DNA of 64,000 nt from Butyrivibrio sp. (GCA_015056565.1 SVGB01000005.1:83044-147043); one strand, 5' to 3'. Shown: positions 18,301-27,234, numbered from the stretch's first letter. Program-made: numbers and translations. The notes: generated by a model from the letters alone, not told the origin.

Positions 18301-19192
18301 GGTATTCCCTTCAACAGTTTCTGATTCCAAGGACAAGGTAGACACAGGTCTTTTTGAGGCAAAAGAGATCTACATATGCAAGAACAAGGTCGCAAAGCCT
18401 ACAGTATTTATCCCTGTATTCCCAGGCAGCAACTGCGAGTACGACAGTGCAGAGGCCTTCAGAAGAGCCGGAGCAGATGTAAATATCAAGGTATTTAGAA
18501 ACAGAGATGAAAAGGACATCAGAGAGTCTGTAGAGGAGTTTAAGAAGGCAATCGACAACGCCCAGATCATCATGTTCCCAGGCGGATTCTCAGCTGGTGA
18601 TGAGCCGGACGGAAGTGCCAAGTTCTTTGCAACAGCCTTCCAGAATGAGGAGATAAAGGCTGCAACAGACAGACTTCTTCAGGAAAGAGATGGTCTTGCT
18701 CTTGGTATCTGTAACGGATTCCAGGCTATGATCAAGCTTGGTCTTGTACCTTACGGAAAGATCACAGGACAGAGCGAGAACTCACCTACACTTACATACA
18801 ACACCATCGGAAGACACATCTCCAAGATGGCTACAATAAAGGTTGTTTCAAACAATTCACCATGGCTGACAGGAGCAAAGCTTGGCGGAGTTTACACAAA
18901 CCCAGCATCCCACGGCGAAGGAAGATTTGTTGCACCAGAGGCTGTTCTTGATGAACTCTTTAAGAATGGTCAGATCGCAACCCAGTACTGCGATCTTGAT
19001 GGAAATATCACAATGGACGATGAGTGGAACATCAACGGCTCCTACAGGGCTGTCGAGGGAATACTTTCACCTGATGGAAGATGTCTTGGAAAAATGGCTC
19101 ACTCAGAACGCCGTGGAGATGGAGTAGCAGTCAATATTTTTGGTGAACAAGACCTTAGAATATTTGAGAGCGGTGTGGCTTACTTTAAATGA
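15386..19192 (+). CDS. purL: Phosphoribosylformylglycinamidine synthase, large single-chain form
   Basis: Fourth step of purine synthesis: FGAR, glutamine and ATP give FGAM. The 1268-residue protein carries all parts in one chain: N-terminal PurS-like region, linker, two AIRS/PurM-like ATP domains (TYWSDHCRHTTF, later SIGGKDSMSG) and a C-terminal class I glutamine amidotransferase from about 1000. The amidotransferase has PVFPGSNCEYD, the catalytic Cys1109 in LGICNGFQ, and the SHGEGRF block. Many bacteria split this enzyme into PurS, PurQ and PurL, so no separate purQ is needed. GGAAGGAG precedes the ATG. It is followed by a GC hairpin and then carA. Confidence 0.96.
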   Translation: MSAVRRVYVEKKEPFAVKAKELKAEIKGYLGIKSVENVRMFIRYDVENVSDEVFEKACRTVFSEPPVDDLYREEIEIPAGARVFSIEALPGQFDQRADSAEQCVRFIKGDEHPVIRTAVTYMLIGNVSDEELLKIQNYTMNPVDSRIASDTKPETLVEVYDEPEDVKIFDGFKDMDEKSLKDLYESLGLAMTFNDFKWIQQYFSGEEHRDPSMTEIRVLDTYWSDHCRHTTFGTELTNVTFEDGDYKAPIEGAYKEYLSARDALYKTDDKKKEKFISLMDIALMGMKKLKADGKLTDMEESEENNACTVVVPIEVDYGDGPKTENWLVFFKNETHNHPTEIEPFGGAATCLGGAIRDPLSGRGYVYQAMRVTGAADPTVPVADTMKGKLSQKKLVRGAASGYSSYGNQIGLATGYVKEIYHPGYVAKRMEIGAVMGAAPQEHVIRESADPGDIIILLGGRTGRDGCGGATGSSKAHDSKSLTTCGAEVQKGNAPTERKLQRLFRRPEVSELIKKCNDFGAGGVSVAIGELAPGLDINLDLVPKKYAGLDGTELAISESQERMAVVVAPKDVDKFLSYASEENLEAVKVAVVTKEPRLVLNWRGKKIVDIKRAFLDTNGAHQETQVKVEIPSKKDNYLEKIASEGASKALEAGDVKGAWLSEMSDLNVCSQKGLVEMFDSSIGAGTVVMPYGGKYQLSETQTMIAKLPVLAGKTDTVTMMSYGFDPFLSSWSPYHGAAYAVTESVARIVASGGSLKNLHFTFQEYFKRMTEDPTRWSQPFTALLGAFDAQLKFGVASIGGKDSMSGSFNEINVPPTLVSFAVDVATQKDVVTSELKKAGNALVQFKIARDEYDLPDYDKVIALYNGIKELMAAGKVASAYAEDSYGIAAAVSKMAFGNGLGVAIDDAIPAKELFANDIADIIAEIPSEFVDDALRLSGARKIGVVTDDGKFSFAGTSVTVEEALDSWKSKLEKVFPSTVSDSKDKVDTGLFEAKEIYICKNKVAKPTVFIPVFPGSNCEYDSAEAFRRAGADVNIKVFRNRDEKDIRESVEEFKKAIDNAQIIMFPGGFSAGDEPDGSAKFFATAFQNEEIKAATDRLLQERDGLALGICNGFQAMIKLGLVPYGKITGQSENSPTLTYNTIGRHISKMATIKVVSNNSPWLTGAKLGGVYTNPASHGEGRFVAPEAVLDELFKNGQIATQYCDLDGNITMDDEWNINGSYRAVEGILSPDGRCLGKMAHSERRGDGVAVNIFGEQDLRIFESGVAYFK

Positions 19193-19204
19193 TCAGCTAA
19201 TGAC

Positions 19205-19227
19205 GCCCAGCCTGCGTCAGGCTGGGC
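19205..19227 (+). promoter_or_regulatory. GC-rich hairpin between purL and carA
   Basis: GCCCAGCCTG and CAGGCTGGGC form a perfect 10-bp stem with a 3-base loop. No T tract follows, so it may be an mRNA end-protecting or processing structure more than a terminator. Confidence 0.6.
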
Positions 19228-19265
19228 TGTGTATTGGATAAAGCAATAAATATAGGAGAAATTTT

Positions 19266-20489
19266 ATGAAAGCGTTTCTTATATTAGAAGATGGAACGAG
19301 GTTCGAAGGTAAGCACATTGGAGCTGACAAAGATGTTGTATCTGAGATAGTGTTTAACACCTCTATGGCGGGCTACACAGAAGTGTTTACGGATCCTTCA
19401 TATGCTGGCCAAGCAGTTTGTATGACCTACCCTCTGATCGGTAACTACGGAGTATGTTTAGAGGATATGGAGTCTGAGAGGATATGGCTGGATGCAGTTA
19501 TCGTAAGAGAGCTGTGCAGAGTACCTTCAAACTTCAGGTGTGACATGTCTCTTTCCGATTTCCTTGAAAAGTATGAGATCCCTGGAATTGAGGGAATAGA
19601 TACAAGGGCACTGGTAAGGCTTCTTAGAGATAAGGGTACAATGAATGGTCTTATAACGACAAATGAGAATATCTCTTTTGACAGTGTAAAAGAGAAGATC
19701 AAGGCCTATACAACAGGGGATGTGGTTTCCAAGGTTTCCTGCAAGGAGAAGTACTTCGTCAAAGGAGCTGAAAATCTTGAGGATAATGGCCCAATCTCAG
19801 GAAGCTCATCCTTTAATAAAGAGGATTATGAAGCTTACCTTAAAGGAGATAAGGCAAGACTTGAAAAAAGGCCATCTCTTGTAAGGGAGCTTAATGGTAA
19901 GGGCCTGAAGGTAGCTCTTTTGGATGTAGGAGCCAAGAAAAACATTGCTGCGTCCCTTGCAGCAAGAGGTTGCGACGTCACAGTTTATCCTTACAACACC
20001 ACTGCAGAAGAGATCCTTTCTGACAACCCTGATGGAATCATGTTATCCAACGGCCCTGGAGATCCAAAGGACTGCGGCGATGTGATAAAAGAGGTTAAAA
20101 AGCTCTATGACAGCGGCAAAACTATTTTTGCCATCTGTCTTGGACATCAGCTCATGGGTCTTGCTACAGGAGCTGACACCCACAAGCTTAAATATGGTCA
20201 CAGAGGTGGTAACCACCCTGTAAAGGACCTTGAGACAGGAAGAGTGTTCATCTCATCCCAGAATCATGGATATGTAGTTGATGTGGACAAGCTCGATGAA
20301 AATATAGCAGTTCCAGCCTTCACAAATGTCAATGACGGCACCAATGAAGGTCTTAAATACACGGGCAAAAATATCTTTACTGTGCAGTTCCATCCGGAAG
20401 CCTGCCCAGGCCCACAAGACACAAGCTTTTTGTTCGACAGGTTTATAGATATGATCCATGAAAATAAGAAAAACGGAGGTAAGGACTGA
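19266..20489 (+). CDS. carA: Carbamoyl phosphate synthetase, small (glutaminase) subunit
   Basis: Hydrolyses glutamine and channels ammonia to CarB for carbamoyl phosphate, the precursor of pyrimidines and arginine. The N-terminal CPSase small-chain domain is followed by a class I amidotransferase with Cys291 in FAICLGHQ and His/Glu in FHPEACPGP. At 407 residues it is longer than the usual 350-385. The extra length is a charged segment at about 160-205 between the two domains. The stop overlaps the carB start by one base (TGATG), so the two are translationally coupled and made in equal amounts. Confidence 0.96.
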   Translation: MKAFLILEDGTRFEGKHIGADKDVVSEIVFNTSMAGYTEVFTDPSYAGQAVCMTYPLIGNYGVCLEDMESERIWLDAVIVRELCRVPSNFRCDMSLSDFLEKYEIPGIEGIDTRALVRLLRDKGTMNGLITTNENISFDSVKEKIKAYTTGDVVSKVSCKEKYFVKGAENLEDNGPISGSSSFNKEDYEAYLKGDKARLEKRPSLVRELNGKGLKVALLDVGAKKNIAASLAARGCDVTVYPYNTTAEEILSDNPDGIMLSNGPGDPKDCGDVIKEVKKLYDSGKTIFAICLGHQLMGLATGADTHKLKYGHRGGNHPVKDLETGRVFISSQNHGYVVDVDKLDENIAVPAFTNVNDGTNEGLKYTGKNIFTVQFHPEACPGPQDTSFLFDRFIDMIHENKKNGGKD

Positions 20490-23400
20490 TGCCAAAGAGT
20501 AAAGACGTAAAAAAGGTTCTGGTCATCGGTTCAGGACCTATAGTAATAGGACAGGCTGCGGAGTTCGACTATGCTGGAACCCAGGCCTGCAGATCCCTTA
20601 AGGAAGAGGGGATTGAAGTTGTACTTGTAAACTCAAACCCTGCAACCATCATGACAGACAAGGACATCGCTGATGAGGTTTACATTGAGCCTCTTACAGT
20701 CAAGGTCCTTGAGAGGATCATTGAAAAAGAAAAACCGGATTCCATCCTTCCTACCCTTGGAGGCCAGGCTGGTCTTAACCTTGGAATGGAGCTGGATGAG
20801 TCAGGATTTTTAAAGAGCCACAATGTGAAGCTCCTTGGAACCACAGCTGAGACCATCAGAAAGGCTGAGGACAGGCAGGAGTTTAAAGACACCATGGAAA
20901 AGATCGGCGAGCCCTGCGCAGCATCTACTGTTGTTCACAACGTAGAGGACGGCGTAGCTTTTGCAAAAGAGATCGGCTATCCTGTAGTTCTTCGTCCTGC
21001 GTTTACGCTTGGCGGCTCAGGCGGAGGTATCGCCCACAACCAGATAGAGTGTGAGGAGATCCTTAAAAACGGTCTTCGTCTCTCAAGAGCTAACGAGGTT
21101 TTAGTTGAGAGATGCATCGCTGGATGGAAAGAGATCGAGTACGAGGTTATCCGTGACAGCGCAGGAAACTGCATCACAGTCTGCAACATGGAAAACATCG
21201 ACCCTGTAGGTGTTCACACCGGAGACTCAATCGTCGTTGCTCCATCCCAGACCCTGGGCGACAAAGAGTACCAGATGCTAAGAAGCGCAGCTCTTAACAT
21301 CATCAATGAGCTTCAGATAACAGGTGGCTGTAACGTACAGTTTGCCCTTCATCCCACAAGTTTTGAGTACTGCGTAATTGAGGTTAACCCAAGAGTATCA
21401 AGATCCTCAGCCCTTGCAAGTAAGGCAACTGGTTACCCTATTGCCAAGGTTGCAGCCAAGATCGCCCTGGGATACACGCTTGATGAGATCAAAAATGCCA
21501 TTACAGGTAAGACCTTTGCAAGCTTTGAGCCTGCCCTTGACTACTGCGTAGTTAAGTTCCCACGTCTTCCTTTCGATAAGTTCATTACTGCCAAGAGAAC
21601 CCTTACAACACAGATGAAGGCTACCGGCGAAGTAATGAGTATCTGCACCAACTTTGAAGGTGCAATGATGAAGGCAATCCGCTCCCTTGAGCAGCACGTG
21701 GACTGCCTTACAAGCTACGACTTTTCAGAGCTTGACGACGATGAGCTCCTTACCCGACTCACCGTAGTTGACGACCAGAGAATATGGGTGATCGCTGAGG
21801 CTCTTCGCCGCGGCATAAGCCATGAGCAGATCCACGACATCACTATGATCGACCTGTGGTTTATCGACAAGCTCCACACCCTGGTAAAAATGGAGCTCAA
21901 GCTCCTTCGTGCTGGTGAAAAGAACACAGAAGGTAAGTACGGAACCCTTGAGGATGCCAAGAAGATCATCAGCTTTGACACCATGCTTGAAGCTAAGCGT
22001 CTTGAGTATCCTGACAGCGTTATCAGCAGGCTTACAAGATTTAAGGTATCTGTATTAAAAGAGCTTAGAGATTTCTACAAGATCCATGCTACTTTCAAGA
22101 TCGTTGATACCTGTGCTGCTGAGTTTGAGGCTCAGACTCCATACTACTACTCAGTTTATAATGGCCCGGATTCAGAGGATGAAGCATCTCTTTCCGCTGA
22201 TACAGAAAAGAAAAAGATCCTGGTTCTTGGCTCAGGACCTATCAGGATCGGACAGGGTATCGAGTTCGACTACTGCAGCGTCCATGCAACATGGGCCTTC
22301 AGAAAAGCCGGCTTTGAGACCATCATAATCAACAACAACCCTGAGACTGTAAGTACAGACTTTGACATAGCAGACAAGCTCTACTTTGAGCCTCTTACAC
22401 CTGAGGATGTAGAGAACATCGTAAGACTTGAAAAGCCTGACGGAGCTGTAGTTCAGTTCGGTGGTCAGACTGCGATAAAGCTCACCCAGGACCTTATGGA
22501 AATGGGAGTTAAGATCTACGGAACAGATGCTAAAGACGTGGATGCAGCTGAGGACAGAGAGATCTTTGATCAGATCCTTGAAGAAACACAGATCAAGAGG
22601 GCAGCAGGTGCCACAGTTTACACTGCAGAGGAAGCAAAAGAAGTTGCTAACCGCTTAGGATATCCTGTACTTGTGCGTCCTTCCTACGTTCTTGGTGGAC
22701 AGGGCATGCAGATAGCTCTTTCCGACGACGAGATCGAAGAGTTCATGAATATCATCAACAGATATGCTCAGGATCACCCGATTCTTGTAGATAAGTACCT
22801 TCAGGGTATTGAGACTGAGGTTGACGCTGTGTGCGACGGCGACGACATCGTTATCCCTGGTATCATGGAGCATATCGAAAGATCCGGTATCCACTCCGGC
22901 GACTCAATCTCAGTTTATCCTGCACAGTCTCTTTCTGATAAGGTAAAAGAGACTATAGCTGAATATACAAAGAGGCTAGCAAAGGCGCTTCACGTAATAG
23001 GCCTTATCAATATTCAGTTCATCGCAGTTGGTGATGAGGTTTACATCATCGAGGCTAACCCAAGGTCATCAAGAACTGTACCTTATATCAGCAAGGTTAC
23101 AGGCATTCCTATCGTTGATCTGGCAGCCAAGGTAATGCTTGGCGAAAAGCTTAAGGATATGGGCTACACACCGGGACTTCAGCCTGAGGCTGGTTATGTT
23201 GCCATCAAGATGCCGGTATTCTCTTTTGAAAAGATCCGCGGCGCTGAAATAAGCCTTGGACCTGAGATGAAGAGTACAGGTGAGTGTCTTGGTATCAGCA
23301 GGAACTTCAATGAAGCTCTTTACAAGGCCTTCCTTGGAGCAGGCGTAAACCTTCCTAAGCACAAGCAGATGATCATCACTGTCAAAGATGCAGATAAGGG

Positions 23401-23755
23401 AGAGATCATCGAGATCGCAAGGCGCTATGAGAAGCTTGGCTATATCATTTACGCCACAAGATCAACAGCCAACACCCTTAATGAAAATGGCGTAAAGGCC
23501 CGTAAGATCAACAGGATAAGTCAGGAGTCACCTACGGTCATCGACCTTATCCTTGGTCACAAGATCGACCTTGTAATCGATACTCCAACCCAGGGTCGCG
23601 ACAAGACAAGAGATGGATTCCTCATCAGAAGAACCGCCATCGAGACTGGTGTAAACGTAATAACAGCCCTGGATACTGCAAGAGCTCTTGTTACAAGCCT
23701 TGAGTGTGCTGAGACTGAAGAGAGCCTTGAGCCCATCGATATCGCAAAACTATAA
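20489..23755 (+). CDS. carB: Carbamoyl phosphate synthetase, large subunit
   Basis: Makes carbamoyl phosphate from bicarbonate, ammonia from CarA and two ATP. The 1088 residues form two homologous ATP-grasp halves. Each begins with the SGP-IxIGQ-EFDY motif (GSGPIVIGQAAEFDY and GSGPIRIGQGIEFDY), and each has the ATP-grasp block RPxxxLGGxG. A C-terminal MGS-like regulatory domain (from about 945) would bind allosteric effectors. It overlaps carA by one base and has CGGAGG upstream. The gene is followed 18 bases later by a DUF1961 gene. Confidence 0.97.
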   Translation: MPKSKDVKKVLVIGSGPIVIGQAAEFDYAGTQACRSLKEEGIEVVLVNSNPATIMTDKDIADEVYIEPLTVKVLERIIEKEKPDSILPTLGGQAGLNLGMELDESGFLKSHNVKLLGTTAETIRKAEDRQEFKDTMEKIGEPCAASTVVHNVEDGVAFAKEIGYPVVLRPAFTLGGSGGGIAHNQIECEEILKNGLRLSRANEVLVERCIAGWKEIEYEVIRDSAGNCITVCNMENIDPVGVHTGDSIVVAPSQTLGDKEYQMLRSAALNIINELQITGGCNVQFALHPTSFEYCVIEVNPRVSRSSALASKATGYPIAKVAAKIALGYTLDEIKNAITGKTFASFEPALDYCVVKFPRLPFDKFITAKRTLTTQMKATGEVMSICTNFEGAMMKAIRSLEQHVDCLTSYDFSELDDDELLTRLTVVDDQRIWVIAEALRRGISHEQIHDITMIDLWFIDKLHTLVKMELKLLRAGEKNTEGKYGTLEDAKKIISFDTMLEAKRLEYPDSVISRLTRFKVSVLKELRDFYKIHATFKIVDTCAAEFEAQTPYYYSVYNGPDSEDEASLSADTEKKKILVLGSGPIRIGQGIEFDYCSVHATWAFRKAGFETIIINNNPETVSTDFDIADKLYFEPLTPEDVENIVRLEKPDGAVVQFGGQTAIKLTQDLMEMGVKIYGTDAKDVDAAEDREIFDQILEETQIKRAAGATVYTAEEAKEVANRLGYPVLVRPSYVLGGQGMQIALSDDEIEEFMNIINRYAQDHPILVDKYLQGIETEVDAVCDGDDIVIPGIMEHIERSGIHSGDSISVYPAQSLSDKVKETIAEYTKRLAKALHVIGLINIQFIAVGDEVYIIEANPRSSRTVPYISKVTGIPIVDLAAKVMLGEKLKDMGYTPGLQPEAGYVAIKMPVFSFEKIRGAEISLGPEMKSTGECLGISRNFNEALYKAFLGAGVNLPKHKQMIITVKDADKGEIIEIARRYEKLGYIIYATRSTANTLNENGVKARKINRISQESPTVIDLILGHKIDLVIDTPTQGRDKTRDGFLIRRTAIETGVNVITALDTARALVTSLECAETEESLEPIDIAKL

Positions 23756-23773
23756 AGTACTAGGAGCTTTATT

Positions 23774-24361
23774 ATGTCAAAGGTTATTTACGATAACCCT
23801 CTGGCCTGTGAAAATGATATAAGGGATTTTGTATTGGAAAGGGACGCTGAGATTTCTTTTGATGGCGGCGCCCTTTCCCTTCAGGCAAAAAGAGAAGCGG
23901 GCAGCAACAGGCTCATTTTCTGGTGCCCAAAGAGCTTTCCCTCTGACGTAAAGATAGAGTGGGAGTTTAGGCCTGTTAAGGAGCAGGGCACTGCGCAGCT
24001 TTTTTTTGCAGCCAAAGAGAAGGATGATAAAAGGGATTTCTTTGAATTATCCTTTTATAAGAGAGCAGAGGATACTGACAGGTCTTTTCATCTGTGCGAC
24101 TTAAAAAAGAGCTTTGATGAAAGCGCAGTAGCGCAGGCAGCAGATCCTCTTCCGGAAGCAAAAGAGGACCTTCCCTGGTACAGCATGTGCATCGTCAAAA
24201 ACAGGAACAAGGTGGTTTATGCTGTAAACGAATTTGTGGTTTTGGAGTTTGAGGACGATGGCATGACCCATGGAGATATTTTGACAGGTGGATGCGTTGG
24301 CTTTGGTCAGAGAGAAGGACTTCTTGCCCAGTACCGGAATTTCAGGGTTACATGGGTGTGA
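23774..24361 (+). CDS. DUF1961 family protein
   Basis: 195 residues. The sequence follows the DUF1961 pattern of a concanavalin-like beta-sandwich seen in carbohydrate-active settings: LIFWCPKSFPSDVKIEWEF, an AQLFFAAK block, then DDG and GGCVGFGQREGLLAQYRNF near the end. There is no signal peptide, so it is cytoplasmic. It lies 18 bases after carB and 30 before aroQ, an odd partner for pyrimidine and shikimate genes, and may have joined the cluster by chance. Biochemical function is unknown. Confidence 0.8.
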   Translation: MSKVIYDNPLACENDIRDFVLERDAEISFDGGALSLQAKREAGSNRLIFWCPKSFPSDVKIEWEFRPVKEQGTAQLFFAAKEKDDKRDFFELSFYKRAEDTDRSFHLCDLKKSFDESAVAQAADPLPEAKEDLPWYSMCIVKNRNKVVYAVNEFVVLEFEDDGMTHGDILTGGCVGFGQREGLLAQYRNFRVTWV

Positions 24362-24391
24362 AAAGAGTTTCGCCAGATTGGAGATATAGCA

Positions 24392-24823
24392 TTGAAGATA
24401 CTAGTTATTAACGGACCAAACTTAAATTTCCTTGGTATCAGGGAAAAAGCAGTTTATGGTAATCAGGACTATGATTACCTCTGCAATATGATAAAGGACA
24501 AGGCAGCAGCTGACGGGGACGAGGTAGTTCTTTTTCAGTCCAACCACGAAGGCGCCATCATCGACAGGCTTCAGGAAGCCTACAGCGACGGAACAGACGG
24601 GATCGTAATTAATCCCGGTGCCTACACTCACTACAGCTACGCCATCCACGACGCTCTAAAGAGCCTTGAAAACATCACCAAGGTCGAGATCCACATCTCG
24701 GACATTCAGTCCAGGGAAGAGTTCCGCAAGGTCTCAGTCACCGCCCCTGCCTGCCACAAGCAGATTTACGGGCATGGACTTAATGGATATCTTGAGGCCA
24801 TGGACTATATAAGGTCAAGGTAA
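24392..24823 (+). CDS. aroQ: 3-Dehydroquinate dehydratase, type II
   Basis: Shikimate pathway step from 3-dehydroquinate to 3-dehydroshikimate. The 143-residue protein shows the type II landmarks: NGPNLNFLGIRE at the start, catalytic Tyr22, QSNHEGAIIDRLQEA, NPGAYTHYSYAIHDAL with the catalytic His, and VEIHISDIQSREEFR. The start codon is TTG, chosen because GGAG lies about eight bases upstream and the translation begins with the standard MKILVINGPN. Many Clostridia have an Xaa-Pro peptidase gene and efp next. Here the space to efp (26579) holds repeats, a gene remnant and an unknown gene. Confidence 0.95.
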   Translation: MKILVINGPNLNFLGIREKAVYGNQDYDYLCNMIKDKAAADGDEVVLFQSNHEGAIIDRLQEAYSDGTDGIVINPGAYTHYSYAIHDALKSLENITKVEIHISDIQSREEFRKVSVTAPACHKQIYGHGLNGYLEAMDYIRSR

Positions 24824-24860
24824 ACCTGCATCACATTTGTTGAATACCTGCAAGCAGCAA

Positions 24861-25137
24861 AATAGGACCAGGAGGCAGTTTTTCCTCGTTTGGTCCGTAA
24901 AATTCCCACAAATAACACATGTTATCTTATAAAATTACGGACCAAAGAGGCATTTATGCTTCTCTGGTCCTATTTTTATGTATTTTTCCAATCCTTCCTC
25001 ATGGTTTCCAACCGTAAAAAGTAGGACTAAATGCAAGTTTTTTTCCATTTGGTATGAAAATGCCCCTGAAACCAGTTTTTTGTCCTTGAAAAATTACGTA
25101 CCAAATGCACATTTTTTGCTGTTTGGTCCTATGTATA
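24861..25137. repeat. Intergenic tract of GGACCA/TGGTCC repeats
   Basis: Repeated half-sites of the type GTAGGACCAAATG occur in both orientations. TAGGACCA is at 24863, TTTGGTCCGTAA at 24889, TTACGGACCAAA at 24935, GGTCCTAT at 24966, GTAGGACTAAATG at 25021, TTACGTACCAAATG at 25093 and TTTGGTCCTAT at 25122. Neighbours pair as imperfect hairpins. The motif resembles the TACGGACT cluster at 8244-8483. The short frames in this tract look non-coding. Confidence 0.6.
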
Positions 25138-25140
25138 AAA

Positions 25141-25281
25141 AGAGGCAACCAAAGAATACTTATCTTTGGGATAACAGTGATTCCTGCAGAATATAATATA
25201 AACAAGATCCTTGACAAAAAGGGCTACTGCGGATTCCTTCGCCTTCTTGCACTCCTTGGCGGAGAGATAGTAGATAAGTAA
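25141..25281 (+). pseudogene. Probable 3' remnant of a lost gene
   Basis: The frame ending at 25281 reads ILIFGITVIPAEYNINKILD, then KKGYCGFLRLLALLGGEIVD and K, with base composition like the coding regions and unlike the AT-rich repeats before it. A strong terminator follows 20 bases after the stop. No start or ribosome site is convincing: the frame opens only at 25090 inside the repeats. I read it as the tail of a gene whose front was replaced by repeat sequence. The family is not recognised. Confidence 0.4.
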
Positions 25282-25300
25282 TAGGATTGTTCATAATAAT

Positions 25301-25343
25301 ACCGGATATCATGGGTAAACTTCAGGATATCCGGTTGTTTTTT
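25301..25343 (+). terminator. Strong rho-independent terminator
   Basis: ACCGGATATC (25301-25310) pairs perfectly with GATATCCGGT (25326-25335), followed by TGTTTTTT. Confidence 0.85.
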
Positions 25344-25399
25344 CTTTGGACTTATCATGTATAATACTATAGATATAGCGTGCGGAGGCTGAAAGAGAT

Positions 25400-26464
25400 A
25401 TGAGCATTTGGGCTAGATTAGTAAATAGCTTAAGAAAAAAAGATGATAATAAATCGGAAGAAACAAAACCAGACTGGGTCAAAAGGGCAGAAGCAGAGTG
25501 CAAGATAAAATCGAAAGTGGAATTTAGAAAAGCTTGTCGCAAAGCTGGAATTCCTGATGATTGGTTTTCATATACATATGATAAAAGTAAACCTGTATGT
25601 TTCGACGGAAACAGCGTCTATTATGGCGAATATGGCGCTACAAACTGCAGTGTTCCAATGGCCATGTGGGATGTGGCCTATGAGCAGCTGATGAAATACA
25701 AGAACGAGTATGAGTGGAGACAATCTGAGCAATCTTTTAAGATAGACTGGGTGACAATCAGGCACAAGTGGTGGATACCAGGTGCAGAATCTGATGAATA
25801 TCCATATGTTAAAGTTACAACCAGCACTATGACAGATGAACCTGATAAAGAGCTACTTGCGGATGGTTGGCTGGACCCATGGTATGACCGCTATCAGGGA
25901 TTGTATCAGTATCACAAGACGGTGGACATAAGGACTATTCTGGAGAGTATCAGCATACGCTTTGAGAAAATGACAGATGATAGAGATGCAATGACTTTTG
26001 GCTTTAATGAGATGTATATGTCTGGCACCTATCGATATCCCATACCGGAGGATCTGTTGGAAGAGGCTGCTCACGTCGTGTATGATTTTAGAAACAAACA
26101 GCATGATTACCGTGGAGATCAGGTACCAGAACCGCTGCGAAGCAAGATTTTAGAACGGTTTGCTGACAGGATCCTGGAAGATGAGTATACTGCGCTAAGT
26201 GAGTTTAAAGAGACTCATCGAAAGGCTCTTTTCGCTGCAATAGATCCTGCACTTTCCAAAGAGGAGCAGCGGTCAGCTCTTGCAGATGCATCGAGACAGG
26301 CTATGAAAGACTGCCCTGCCAGTGACAACTATATGGATAGTCGAAGCAACACAGTGATAGAAGAAAACTTTGAACTGGCATATGAAAAAGCTGGTCTTGA
26401 AAGAAAAAGAAGACCATCCGTCAAGGAAATAAACGATGTATTTGGTAATAAGAGGACTGTATAA
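25400..26464 (+). CDS. Hypothetical protein, 354 aa
   Basis: Not recognised. The protein is soluble and rich in Trp, Tyr and charged residues. An N-terminal basic/helical part is followed by a central Trp/Tyr-rich region (about 110-190, with DWVTIRHKWW and GWLDPWYDRYQG) and a helical C-terminal third. There is no signal peptide, membrane segment or catalytic signature I can name. The start has a CGGAGG site, somewhat distant (12 bases). Codon use looks looser than in the neighbouring efp and aroQ, and the gene sits between a repeat tract and efp, where many relatives carry a peptidase gene. It could have been acquired. Confidence 0.7.
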   Translation: MSIWARLVNSLRKKDDNKSEETKPDWVKRAEAECKIKSKVEFRKACRKAGIPDDWFSYTYDKSKPVCFDGNSVYYGEYGATNCSVPMAMWDVAYEQLMKYKNEYEWRQSEQSFKIDWVTIRHKWWIPGAESDEYPYVKVTTSTMTDEPDKELLADGWLDPWYDRYQGLYQYHKTVDIRTILESISIRFEKMTDDRDAMTFGFNEMYMSGTYRYPIPEDLLEEAAHVVYDFRNKQHDYRGDQVPEPLRSKILERFADRILEDEYTALSEFKETHRKALFAAIDPALSKEEQRSALADASRQAMKDCPASDNYMDSRSNTVIEENFELAYEKAGLERKRRPSVKEINDVFGNKRTV

Positions 26465-26509
26465 AAATAGTGACCTGCCCAAAAAGGCAAAGCTTTTTTT
26501 GAAAAATGG

Positions 26510-26538
26510 TTGAAAAATCTTGATTTATAGTTTAATAT
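26510..26538 (+). promoter_or_regulatory. Promoter of efp
   Basis: -35 TTGAAA (26510-26515), a 17-base spacer and -10 TAATAT (26533-26538), with the start codon at 26579 after TAGGAGG. Confidence 0.65.
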
Positions 26539-26578
26539 TAGTTAGTTGTTTGATGTAATGTAATTTAGGAGGATTTTT

Positions 26579-27136
26579 ATGATTTCTGCAAGTGATTTCA
26601 GAAATGGTGTTACCATCGAGATCGATGGCAACGTATGTCAGATTATTGAATTCCAGCATGTTAAGCCTGGTAAGGGCGCTGCTTTCGTAAGAACCAAGCT
26701 CAAGGATATCATCAATGGCGGTGTTAAAGAGACAACATTCCGTCCTACTGAGAAGTTCCCTGCAGCAAGAATCGACAAGAAGGATATGCAGTATCTCTAT
26801 CAGGATGGCGATATCTTCAACTTCATGGATTCAGAGACTTATGAGCAGATCGGTCTTACTAAGGATCAGATCGGTGATTCCCTTAAGTTCGTTAAGGAGA
26901 ATGAGACTTGTAAGGTTATGAGCTACAATGGAAGCGTATTCGCAGTTGAGCCACCTATGTTCGTAGAGCTTACAATTTCTGAGACAGAGCCTGGATTCAA
27001 GGGCGACACAGCTACAGGTGCTACTAAGCCTGCAACTGTTGAGACTGGTGCTACAGTAGCAGTTCCTCTCTTCGTAAACGAGGGAGATGTTATCAAGATC
27101 GATACAAGAACTGGTGAGTACCTTTCAAGAGTTTGA
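26579..27136 (+). CDS. efp: Translation elongation factor P
   Basis: Binds the ribosome between the P and E sites and rescues stalling at proline stretches. The 185-residue protein has the three-barrel layout: KOW-like N-terminal domain, then the OB and C-terminal domains ending in [15 protein letters not shown]. The tip of the first domain is PGKG with Lys32, the position modified in other bacteria. No efp-modification gene is visible next to it. It has its own promoter and terminator, so it is a single-gene unit. Confidence 0.97.
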   Translation: MISASDFRNGVTIEIDGNVCQIIEFQHVKPGKGAAFVRTKLKDIINGGVKETTFRPTEKFPAARIDKKDMQYLYQDGDIFNFMDSETYEQIGLTKDQIGDSLKFVKENETCKVMSYNGSVFAVEPPMFVELTISETEPGFKGDTATGATKPATVETGATVAVPLFVNEGDVIKIDTRTGEYLSRV

Positions 27137-27190
27137 TCTTATACGTAACCATATCTGACGCGGTAAGTCATAGTATATAGAAACTTAAGC

Positions 27191-27234
27191 AAGACAATAG
27201 ATTTTTCCACGGATAAGTCTATTGTCTTTTTTTG
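27191..27234 (+). terminator. Rho-independent terminator of efp
   Basis: AAGACAATAGA (27191-27201) pairs with TCTATTGTCTT (27218-27228) and is followed by T's. Confidence 0.9.

Noticed and set aside
24978..25217. 72-codon frames on both strands in the repeat tract
   Set aside because: They follow the AT-rich hairpin repeats, lack ribosome sites and do not look like protein.
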